NCBI GenBank assembly: GCA_963814985.1
Contig: CAWFFV010000057.1
Location: forward strand, 248,001-312,000
Length of the DNA: 64,000 nucleotides
Direction of reading: 5' to 3'
From: CAWFFV01 sp963814985
GTDB taxonomy: Bacteria; Chloroflexota; Ktedonobacteria; Ktedonobacterales; Ktedonobacteraceae
The notes beneath the pieces are model-generated. The model was not told the origin of the DNA, did not search any database, and saw only the letters and a list, made by a program, of their open reading frames with translations. The number at the start of each line of letters is the position of its first letter. The stretch's first letter is position 1. The translations under genes and the position numbers were made by a program. Below, piece after piece: positions 55,729 through 64,000 of this stretch.

Positions 55729-58700
55729 AAGACTTTACGGCAGAACAAAAAATAAGACAAAGACTTACAGGACACCCGGATAGATACCCAGATTTTCAGC
55801 ATGAAGGACCAACAGTTCTACGTTTGCTCACTGGAGGAACTGCACCATCAATACACGCAAAATTCCAGAAACGCGATGACCGAATAGTATTATCCTGTCC
55901 TCAGTGCGAAGAAGAACTGGGATGGTTCTCAGCCGACTATGGAAGAACCACCTACCAGGAAATAGCTAAAATTAGAGAAACTGGAAACAAACACCAACAA
56001 CGCATGTCTATGGTACCGCAAGACCTCGTAGCAGTGCTACTAGATAGCAACGAAGAACTGGGACGCCAACTTCTGCATATGCATGTCCCTTTGTTCAGTG
56101 ATAGTGCCCTGGACAAACTGATTTATCTCATCAAGAAAGAAGCTGATCGTTGCTGGAATAGCGACGCGCAATTATCATTTACACTCTCTGGATACCTCTT
56201 AACGATAGGTGATCTCACACAAAATAAATATTCGCGTGCTCTTGGTTTAATGGCGCGTGGAGATGCCTTGCGACGTATGGATTGTGACGAGGATGCATTG
56301 CCCTTTCTCGATGCTGCGGGAGAAGAGTTCCGTGCAATGAACGATGAGGTAGGTTGGGCACTGACGCGCATTGGCAGGGTAAGCGCATGTCTACGTTTAA
56401 ACCGTACTACTGAGGCTTTACGTGATGCAGCTTCAGCCCATGAGATCTTTATGCGGCACGGAAAACTGCGTCGTGCCGGACAGATTGATGTTAATGCAGC
56501 GATCATCAATTACGAACTTGGTCAATATGATCAGGCGTTACGCCTCTTTGATCGTGCAATTGAGACTTACTCGCTGCAAAGTGAGGGAATTGATCTAAAT
56601 ATTGCCCGCGCTCGTGGTAACAAAGCTTTGACCCTGGCTGCGCTGGGCAGATTTCGGGAAGCGGCCTCATTGCATGAGCAGGCTCGTACTACTTTTGCAG
56701 TCTATGGTGAGCGTGAGGAAATATCGGTAGCGCGTGAGGAACTCAATATTGCTGACATCTATGCTGCCCAGGGTCACTATAGTCATGCATTGCTACTGTA
56801 TAACCAGAGTCGTGCGCTTTTTCAGAAACACGACATGTTATTTGCCGCAGCAGAAGTGGCCCAACAAATGTGTTTTTGCCTGATCAGACTTAATCGTGCT
56901 CGTGATGCCTATGAATTAGCTGGCGAAACTGTCCAATTCTTCCGAACTTCACAGACACAACATCACAATTTAGCTCGTTCTCTTATGCATCAAGCTGCTG
57001 CCGCCACTCTTGAGAGAGATTTTTCCGAAGCTGACGAAATGCTCCGGGAGGCGAGTGATCTGCTGGAAGAAGGAGGGTTGGTGCGCTTAGCCGCTCTTGC
57101 CGGCCTACAGCGAGCCGAACTTTATTTCGCAGATGGTCAATTGGAGGCAAGTTTGCATGAGGCGCGGCTCGTAGCTGATACTTTTGCTGAACAGGAAGAT
57201 CTCCCACGGCTGGCACGGGCCACATTACTTCAGGCGTATATTGCTGATGCTACGGGTGACATCTCGACTGCCCAATATCTTTGTGACCATGTACTTGATA
57301 TTGCCCAGGGGCAGGGACTACTCGACTTAAAATACCTCTGTGACGACCTTCTCGGGCGATTGGCTGAGCGGAACAGCGATCTAGAAGCAGCGGCTTTCTA
57401 CTATGATCGTGCGATGCAAGGAATCGACGAGGTGCAGAGTCGTCTGGTGTTAGACGAGCGTACCAGTTTTCTCGAAGATAAAGGTGGTCTCTATCAGCGT
57501 GCTATGCTTCTCGCTTTAAAGCGTGGCGATAAGAATCAGGCGTTGACTTATGTCGAGAAAGCGAAGTCGCGTATACTGGGTGACTATCTTCGTCACAATA
57601 TTGATATCCGTTTGCGTGCTGCTGATAAGACGGGAGAGGCCATCCTTGAAGATCTGAGGCGACTTCGTGAGGAACAGGCCTGGTTCAGTTCGATTGTCTA
57701 TGAAACCGAGAATGAGGCCAACCTGAGTGATACGGCAATTATGCGCATTCGTACGATTGGCCCTGTAGAAGCTCGAAAAGAGATGAAGAAGCGCGAGAGG
57801 CATATTGAACACCTGTTAGGACAAATGCAACTACGTTCCGCAGGTGATCTCATAGCACGACAACGACCCGACTGGACAAACGGCACTGTAACCTCACTAT
57901 GGCCTCAACTGGAACCTCGCACCCTGATGTTGGAATACTATTTTGCTGATCAGGACTTGTACATCTTCCAACTGACGCATGATGGCGTAGATGTACAGGT
58001 TGTACAGGGGTGCACATTCCAAACTAGAACGTCTCTTCTCTCTCTGGCGAGCCAATCTTGAACTGGCAGGTCAGGCGGCTAGTGGTCCAGAATCAGATAC
58101 AAGCCTTTTTGGGTTTGCAAGAGAATGGTCTTGGATTATTGCAGCGTCTCTATGATCTCTTATTGCGACCAGTCTCATCTGCGCTCAATGCATATGAACA
58201 CCTCATCATTGTACCTTACGGTATGCTGCACTACCTGCCTTTTCATTGTCTCTTCGATGGCGTACAATTTCTGATTGAGCGATTCAATGTGTCATACCTG
58301 CCATCAGCGGCTCTCCTGGATATCTGTCGTCAGCGTGGGCAGCGTATCCATGCCAGGGGAGTACGGTTGCAAGATGCACTGGTCCTGGGACTCTCTGATG
58401 GTGGTCGGCTGGCTTTTGCCGCACAAGAGGCTGAAACGGTTGCCAAACAATTGGGAGTATCCTGTATGCTCAACGAAGCTGCTACTACTGCTCTTTTGTG
58501 GAATGCAGGAGCACATAGTCCCATTATACACATCGCAGCACACGGCCTTTTCCGGCTTGATGCTCCCAACTTTTCGCATATTAAGCTTGCAGATCGCCAG
58601 TTAAGTGCTATAGAGGTCTTCAACCTTGATCTCTCCTCATGCTCCCTGGTTACCTTGAGTGCCTGTGAAACTGGCCGTGCTGTAATTGGTGGAATCGATG

Positions 58701-58963
58701 AAGTTATTGGCCTGGGACGGGGATTTCTGTATGCAGGTGCCGCTTCCTTGCTGCCGACGCTCTGGAAAGTGGATGATGCTAGCAGCGCCGAACTTATGGG
58801 GATGTTCTACAGCGCTCTCTTGCGAGACTCTACAAAAGTGGTAGCTCTGGCATCTGCTCAACGGGCCTTCCTTGCTCAGGCACATGCCTCCAACCGTTCC
58901 TATCGTATCCATCCATACTTCTGGGCTGCGTTCCACCTTATCGGCGACTATGGAAGGCTATAA
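55725..58963 (+). pseudogene. TPR-CHAT caspase-like protease, two frameshifts
   Basis: This is a protein of about 1080 residues after repair, starting MKDFTAEQKIRQRLTGHP. The N-terminal 150 residues carry one CPQC pair. Residues about 160-700 are tetratricopeptide repeats (ALRLFDRAIETY, EAASLHEQARTTFAVYG, HALLLYNQSRALFQKHD and others). The C-terminal CHAT protease domain has both catalytic residues, His in PIIHIAAHGLF and Cys in VTLSACETGRAVIGG. The frame shifts near 58020 and near 58110; the intermediate frame reads LERLFSLWRANLELAG. The first 280 bp share the AT-rich codon use of the preceding gene; afterwards the composition returns to the local norm. TPR-CHAT proteins act in bacterial immunity and cell-death pathways. 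Confidence 0.83.
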
Positions 58964-59018
58964 GTGTGTTGTAATATGTGCAAATTGTATGGCTATCTAA
59001 CCGGTGAGGAACCCTATC

Positions 59019-60317
59019 ATGATCTATCTTGCTCCAGACTACATATATACCCCACAAGGTTTACAGACGAACATGCTTGTATCAATCTCAGAAGATGGGC
59101 ACATTGCTTCTATCACCAAACATGAGCCAGATGCAGACAAGGTGCCTGCTGAAATACTGGCAGGGAAAGTACTGTTGCCCGGTTTTGTGAACACTCATAG
59201 CCATGTTTTCCAACGCACATTGCGTGGACATACCCATCGTGCTCTCTCGCAGCAAGATACCTTCTGGACATGGCGACGTGCAATGTATGCGGAAGCCCGG
59301 CAGTTGAGTCCTGACCGCCTGTATACGGTAGCACTGCGCACCTATCGCGAGATGTTAGCCGCTGGCTATACCAGTGTTGGCGAGTTTCATTATGTGCATC
59401 ACCAACCTGATGGGCAACCTTATGCTCATCCTAATGCCATGGCTGAAGCTGTACTCTCTGCTGGACGTGACGCAGGTATACATGTTGTCTTGCTTATGAC
59501 TGCTTATGCGCAAGGTGGTTTCAAGCAACTTCCAGAGGAAGGTCAACGGCGCTTTTGTGATCACTCTGTTGAAGCATATCTTGAACGTGTCGAGGCTTTA
59601 CGAATTATGGGCGTTTCTGTTGGGGTTGCCCCTCATTCAGTACGTGCCGTACCTGAACTGTGGTTGCGTGCTATTGCAAACTATAGCCGTGCTCATCAGT
59701 TGCCCTTACATATCCACGCCGACGAGCAAGTAGCTGAGATTGAGCAATGCCAGGCAGCATATGGCTGTACACCGATAGAACTGTTGGCGCAGTTTGGAGT
59801 TTTAGGCTCACAGACGACTGTGATCCATGCAACCTATGCCAATGAAAAAGAACTGGCGCTGCTTGCACAAAATGATTGTACTGTCTGTGTCTGTCCTACA
59901 ACTGAAGGGGATCTTGGTGATGGGATTGCTCCCTATGCCGAACTTGTGGCCGCAAACATTCCTATAGCCATTGGTTCGGACAGCAATACACGTCTCGACC
60001 CGATCGAAGAGCTGCGTTGGGCTGAATATAGCGCACGTATGCGCTATCAACGCCGTCGTGTGCTGATTGATAGCAACCTCGCCTCTCCAGGACCTCTCTT
60101 GCTAAATTACGGGACGCGTTGTGGAGCTACAGCTTTAGGGCTGGAAACGGGTGTAATTGCTCCTGGTATGCTAGCGGATTTTGTGGTGGTCGATCTCGGC
60201 CATCCCATGCTGGCTGGCTGGAATGAGGATGATCTGCTAGATATGCTCTTCTTTGGTGCTTCGTCTGAGGTGATAGTACAAACATGGGTGCAAGGGAAAA
60301 AGGTGCACTGCAAATAA
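59019..60317 (+). CDS. hutF: Formimidoylglutamate deiminase
   Basis: This is a zinc amidohydrolase that converts N-formimidoyl-L-glutamate to N-formyl-L-glutamate and ammonia in histidine breakdown. The protein is about 432 residues. Metal and substrate motifs are VNTHSHVFQRTLRGHTHR, SVGEFHYVHHQPDG, PLHIHADEQVAEIEQC, and PIAIGSDSNTRLDPIEELRWAEYSAR. This last segment and the HHQPDG loop distinguish HutF from other amidohydrolases. The ATG at 59019 is eight bases after GAGGA; a GTG at 59004 is an alternative. No other hut gene is in the window. Confidence 0.92.
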   Translation: MIYLAPDYIYTPQGLQTNMLVSISEDGHIASITKHEPDADKVPAEILAGKVLLPGFVNTHSHVFQRTLRGHTHRALSQQDTFWTWRRAMYAEARQLSPDRLYTVALRTYREMLAAGYTSVGEFHYVHHQPDGQPYAHPNAMAEAVLSAGRDAGIHVVLLMTAYAQGGFKQLPEEGQRRFCDHSVEAYLERVEALRIMGVSVGVAPHSVRAVPELWLRAIANYSRAHQLPLHIHADEQVAEIEQCQAAYGCTPIELLAQFGVLGSQTTVIHATYANEKELALLAQNDCTVCVCPTTEGDLGDGIAPYAELVAANIPIAIGSDSNTRLDPIEELRWAEYSARMRYQRRRVLIDSNLASPGPLLLNYGTRCGATALGLETGVIAPGMLADFVVVDLGHPMLAGWNEDDLLDMLFFGASSEVIVQTWVQGKKVHCK

Positions 60318-60355
60318 TTCTGCTTGCCTTGTACAGCCAACCATGAGTCATCCCG

Positions 60356-60531
60356 GTAACTATTCAGGTCCCCTTGCCACCTGCGGTGGCTCGCTCTCGT
60401 TGTATGTGTGGGTTTGTTGCCTGTGGAGGAGATTGCGACGCAATCTCCTCCACAGGCAACAAACCCACACATACAACAACCTGCGAAGCGCCTCGGGCGC
60501 TGAGGAATTAGGAAAAAGGGGGTTGACTTAG
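60356..60531 (+). repeat. Palindromic element J (near-complete)
   Basis: The left end GTAACTATTCAGG is followed by a hairpin GCCACC-TGC-GGTGGC, a perfect 39-bp-arm palindrome (60399-60477, centre A at 60438, core GATTGCG), a hairpin AGCGCC-TCG-GGCGCT and a degenerate right end. It lies between convergent hutF and the tricorn gene. Confidence 0.92.
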
Positions 60532-60541
60532 CAAATTTACA

Positions 60542-63500
60542 TCAATGAGACTCTCGCCCTCTGCGTGGTCGCTCGCCAGGCTTTGGTTCCAGCGTGGGAT
60601 ATTCATCAATCAGACGGAGAGCTTCCTCTATAGCACGTTTTAGTTGTGGGTCATCTTTGTTGACATAATCTTGTGGTGCAATATCGACTTCGATATCGGG
60701 ATCGGTGCCATAATTTTCTATATCCCAGCCCACATCCTTGAACCAGTTGGCATACTCAGGCTGTGTTGTATAGGAACCATCAACCAGATGATGACGGGGC
60801 GAGATCCCAATGACACCACCCCAGGTGCGTTTTCCGATCAAGGGTCCCAACCCCATCAATTTAAAGCTGTGGCTAAAGATATCGCCATCTGAGGCAGCAT
60901 GTTCATTTGTCAGGGCAACCATAGGGCCGCGAGGTGATTCTTTAGGGTAGGGAGTAGGCTGGCCCCAACGTGAGAACTTGTAGCCGATGCGTTTACGCGC
61001 TAATTTTTCGAGAAGCAAACCTGAAACGTTGCCCCCTCCATTCCAGCGGACATCGATAATTAAAGCAGGATAGTCGTATTCTGCCAGGTAGCTGCGATGA
61101 AATTCGGCATATCCTCTGGGGTGCATATTGGGGATATGAAGGTAGCCCACACGGCCTTGTGATTGTGCATGTACAGTTCGGCGATTCCACTCAACCCAAT
61201 CACGATAGCGTGCTGTACCTTCCTCTGATAAAGCTGTCACAGTGATGATATGTGTCGCTTTTGTCTCTGTTGACTCGATTGTAAGCTGTACCTCATTGTC
61301 TGCTTGATTTACAAGCAACTCTTGTGGACTCTGTCGAGGTTCCACATGTTGCCCATTAATAGCAATCACCGCATCACCAACGACCACATTTAGCCCTGGC
61401 GAAGTAAGCGGCGAGGTGGCGTTTCTGGTTGAAGGGTCACCTTGTACAATACGAGCAATACAATAGCGTTCTGTCTCAACATCATACATCCAATCGACAC
61501 CCAGAAAGCCCTGGCGATAGTAGCGTCCTACGCGATACTCTCCGCCATACTCGTAAGCGTGAGAGGTACCTAGCTCTCCCTGAAGTTCATGGATGAGATC
61601 AGACAGTTCATCGCGAGAGCCAACTCGTTCAACGAGTGGTGCATATTGTGCATAGATGGCATCCCAGTTGACACCTGACATATCTTCGGTCCAGAACTGT
61701 TCGCGTTGCAAGCGCCATGCCTCGGCAAACATCTGTTTCCATTCAGAGGCAGGCTGTACTGAAACTTTTACCCGGTGAAGATCGATCCAACCACTTTCGC
61801 GGCTGGGATAGTCGTTATTCTCTGAGCGAGGAGGCTTCTCACCGGCCTTGATAATACGAAGGCGGCGGCGGGAACGGTACATCAGAGTTTTACAGTCGCG
61901 TGAGAGATAAAAGTCGTTGACATTTTCAACGAGACGCTCATTTTTCTGTGCCTCAAAATCGTATCCTTCAATCCAGCCTTTGGCACCAGAAGAGTCACCT
62001 GGTAGTTGAAGCATTCCCTGGAGAGGAAATATTTGGTAGAGAGCCTTGCCACGTATACCACATATAGCTGTATAGCGGCCCTCACCGACTGGGAAAGGAA
62101 TAGCGCGGCTGGTAATCCCTTCCAGGTCGATGACAAGGGATCGGGATTTTTTAGTTTCCTCTTCTTGCTCTTCCTCATCCTTGGCCTCCTTCTCCGGCTG
62201 TTCAGTTTCCGGCAGTGCAGTATCTTTCTTTCTGGGGGTGCCTTCTACATTGTCTATCAGCAATTTAGATTCGGTCACAAAAGGGGAGCGCAGGTCATGT
62301 CGTAGCGTAATGGCGTAAGGCATCACACCACGTGGGAAACTGAACTCAAATTGTAGATTATCGTAAACGGGGTTGAAGGTGCGATATCCCAAAAAGTAGA
62401 GATATTTTCCATCCGGGTCAAATGAAGGTGAGACATCCTCCAGGACAGGATCAGTGACGGTATGTATTTCGCCGTTCTCCAGGTCACAGAGTTTAATAGC
62501 CTTCTTCTGTGCGCTCAGAGCAAAGCTGTAGGCAAGCCAGCTACCATCGGGTGACCAGGCAAGATCCTGAATACGATCATAATCGCTGCGGTCAGCTACC
62601 GCAGCATTACAGCCCTCCAAATCAACAAGGATCAATTCATTACGGTGATTGGCAATAGCGATAATGTCTACAGTGGGAGAGATTGCAACCTCAACAGCAC
62701 GGCCAAATTCAACATTTGCCAGAGTTTGAGGTTGACCGGTGGGATCAAAGATGACGAGACCCTCTGTCCCTGATGCATCACTAATAGCAACGAGTCTTTT
62801 GCCATCGTTGAGCCATTCCAGGAAGCGATAACGTATGCCATCTCGTTCTCCGTACTGAAGAACAGCCCCTTCCCAATTACTCATAGAGAAGGCCTTGCCG
62901 CGAGTTGTGAGTGCAATGGCATGGCCCTGGGGATGGAGTGCAATGGTGTCTAGATAGTGCTCGGCTTGTACAAATTTGCGGTTAAGTTGTGTACGCTGGC
63001 TTGGTAAAACGACATCAAGACGGTATGGCTGATCGGCTTCTGGGTCAAATAGATACAGGTCGGCTCCTGCCTGAAATACGAGTCGGTGTCCATCAGTGGA
63101 CAGGTGACGCGCATAAAAATCTTGCTGATCAGAGTGACGCTGGAGGTCTTCACCTTGTGGTGTACAGGAATAGATATTGCCTACACCTTCATGATCAGAG
63201 AGAAAGTAGATGCGCTGACCAACCCAGCATGGATCAGCTAAATTTCCCTCAAGAGAGAGCAGACGCTGAAATATACCACTGTCGTTGATATCGCACCAGA
63301 GATGCCCTACCGTGCCACCCCGATAGCGTTTCCAGTAAGCCGGTTCTTCACTATTACGTCCCAGTACGACACCACCTTGAGAACCATAGGAAATTGCATT
63401 TGCTACACCGAAAGGAAGTTGTTGAGGATGACCACCCTGCGGGCTGATCGCATAGATCACTTTATAGTCATAAGTGAATTGTCCTGCACTGCTTGTATAG

Positions 63501-63808
63501 AGGATAGCATGATTGGTTGGTGACCACCCTAGCACATGGCAAGAGGAGTTTGCCTGGAACGTCAGCCGTTGGGCAGGATCGCCAGGTGCGGGCATAACAT
63601 AGACTTCACCAGGACCTTCCTCGCGCCCTACGAATGCCAGTAGCTGACCGTCGCGCGAGAAATGGGGGTAGCTCGCTCTGCCCACTCCGGCTGTGAGGCG
63701 CTCGGCACGACCACCACTACTTGACACTAGCCAGAGATCATCTTCGGAAACAAATACGATGCGGTCTTGATGGATGGTTGGGAATCGCACATACCCCTGA
63801 GATGGCAT
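60542..63808 (-). CDS. Tricorn protease homologue (S41 family)
   Basis: This is a 1088-residue cytoplasmic protease that trims oligopeptides left by other proteases. The N-terminal half (1-520) contains two beta-propellers with TolB-like repeats (PHFSRDGQLLAFVGREEGPGEVYVM, LAWSPDGSWLAYSFALS, PSFDPDGKYLYFLGYRTF). An acidic linker (EKEAKDEEEQEEETKKS) precedes the core domain C1 (WDAIYAQYAPLVERVGSRDELSDLIHELQGELGTSHAYEYGGEY, with the catalytic His). A PDZ domain follows, then C2 with IIDVRWNGGGNVSG and the nucleophile Ser in NEHAASDGDIFSHSF. GPMVALTNEH and GGVIG complete the site. Length and order match archaeal tricorn (about 1070). It is intact and stands alone. Confidence 0.94.
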   Translation of the reverse strand: MPSQGYVRFPTIHQDRIVFVSEDDLWLVSSSGGRAERLTAGVGRASYPHFSRDGQLLAFVGREEGPGEVYVMPAPGDPAQRLTFQANSSCHVLGWSPTNHAILYTSSAGQFTYDYKVIYAISPQGGHPQQLPFGVANAISYGSQGGVVLGRNSEEPAYWKRYRGGTVGHLWCDINDSGIFQRLLSLEGNLADPCWVGQRIYFLSDHEGVGNIYSCTPQGEDLQRHSDQQDFYARHLSTDGHRLVFQAGADLYLFDPEADQPYRLDVVLPSQRTQLNRKFVQAEHYLDTIALHPQGHAIALTTRGKAFSMSNWEGAVLQYGERDGIRYRFLEWLNDGKRLVAISDASGTEGLVIFDPTGQPQTLANVEFGRAVEVAISPTVDIIAIANHRNELILVDLEGCNAAVADRSDYDRIQDLAWSPDGSWLAYSFALSAQKKAIKLCDLENGEIHTVTDPVLEDVSPSFDPDGKYLYFLGYRTFNPVYDNLQFEFSFPRGVMPYAITLRHDLRSPFVTESKLLIDNVEGTPRKKDTALPETEQPEKEAKDEEEQEEETKKSRSLVIDLEGITSRAIPFPVGEGRYTAICGIRGKALYQIFPLQGMLQLPGDSSGAKGWIEGYDFEAQKNERLVENVNDFYLSRDCKTLMYRSRRRLRIIKAGEKPPRSENNDYPSRESGWIDLHRVKVSVQPASEWKQMFAEAWRLQREQFWTEDMSGVNWDAIYAQYAPLVERVGSRDELSDLIHELQGELGTSHAYEYGGEYRVGRYYRQGFLGVDWMYDVETERYCIARIVQGDPSTRNATSPLTSPGLNVVVGDAVIAINGQHVEPRQSPQELLVNQADNEVQLTIESTETKATHIITVTALSEEGTARYRDWVEWNRRTVHAQSQGRVGYLHIPNMHPRGYAEFHRSYLAEYDYPALIIDVRWNGGGNVSGLLLEKLARKRIGYKFSRWGQPTPYPKESPRGPMVALTNEHAASDGDIFSHSFKLMGLGPLIGKRTWGGVIGISPRHHLVDGSYTTQPEYANWFKDVGWDIENYGTDPDIEVDIAPQDYVNKDDPQLKRAIEEALRLIDEYPTLEPKPGERPRRGRESH

Positions 63809-64000
63809 GCTGCCTCCTTCTTTACGATGAGGATTGTTGACTATCTTGACCCTCTTGTTTTCGATTGGTAATACATGTATATGGGATGTATTTATAGGAG
63901 ATGGTAACAGTATTTATTGTATCAATACTTTGATACACACTTTCATATCAGGTAGTATTGTAACACAACAGTATGGTGATGTCGAGAGTAGTAGAGGCAA
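63809..64000. other. Upstream region of the tricorn gene
   Basis: This region should hold the tricorn promoter on the minus strand. It is AT-rich with the near-palindrome ATTGTATCAATACTTTGATAC around 63915; no gene is seen to the window edge. Confidence 0.35.

Noticed and set aside
40314..60531. Possibility that the TTTGCG palindromes are simple rho-independent terminators
   Set aside because: Several lie upstream of genes (elements E, G and I), most lack a following T run, and the full copies have extra hairpins and terminal repeats. Terminator activity at some sites is still possible.
11617..60531. Possibility that the palindromes are integron attC sites
   Set aside because: They lack the R''/R' core sites and the imperfect stem with extrahelical bases typical of attC, and there is no integron integrase in the window.

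Overview
The window looks like chromosomal DNA of a soil Chloroflexota bacterium of the Ktedonobacteria type. This placement is an inference from gene style: GC near 50 percent, many intergenic palindromic repeats, large NACHT and TPR-CHAT proteins, unusual sigma-like proteins, a CotA-like copper oxidase and a tricorn-type protease. No rRNA or other clade marker is present to confirm it.

Layout. 1-3.3 kb: decayed type I restriction-modification genes (hsdM, hsdS). 3.6-14 kb: patatin lipase, zinc-ribbon protein, Tat-exported multicopper oxidase, membrane protein, GTP-dependent PEP carboxykinase, MscS channel, glutamine amidotransferase and flavin-type reductase. 14.1-18 kb: a 1283-residue NACHT ATPase ending in about nine 39-residue repeats. 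18-25.7 kb: phenylacetate-CoA ligase, HAD phosphatase, glycoside hydrolase, a selenocysteine tRNA, purU, glycerophosphodiesterase and an autoregulated PadR repressor. 25.7-30 kb: DUF3307 protein, O-antigen-ligase-like protein, FTR1 iron permease and its DtxR-type regulator. 30-40.3 kb: T-box leader, trpS, then trpE-G-D-CF-B-A, aroH and the DAHP synthase gene, a complete chorismate-to-tryptophan block. 40.5-48.2 kb: QueD-like protein, SCP2 protein, HTH protein, broken GH15 enzyme, H-NOX sensor, dead integrase and typA. 48.3-54.6 kb: two sigma-like proteins, a small secreted peptide, a glycosyltransferase-tetR operon with a clear operator, a zinc-finger/anti-sigma-like gene and two coupled small genes. 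54.8-59 kb: an AT-rich HTH-GNAT gene coupled to a TPR-CHAT protease gene. 59-64 kb: hutF and a tricorn protease homologue.

Two themes run through the window. First, ten intergenic palindromes share the centre TTTGCG-N-CGCAAA (or close variants). Their 23-39 bp arms differ from copy to copy yet stay self-complementary. Several copies are framed by two small 6-bp-stem hairpins and by terminal inverted repeats GTAACTAYTCAGG, giving a potential four-helix cloverleaf of about 150 bp. Second, many otherwise recognisable genes, including trpB and trpA, are split by single-base frameshifts, mostly in the +1 direction. This may reflect assembly error rather than gene death, so split genes are annotated at full reconstructed extent and marked as pseudogenes. 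All family assignments come from reading motifs by eye; no database search was run.
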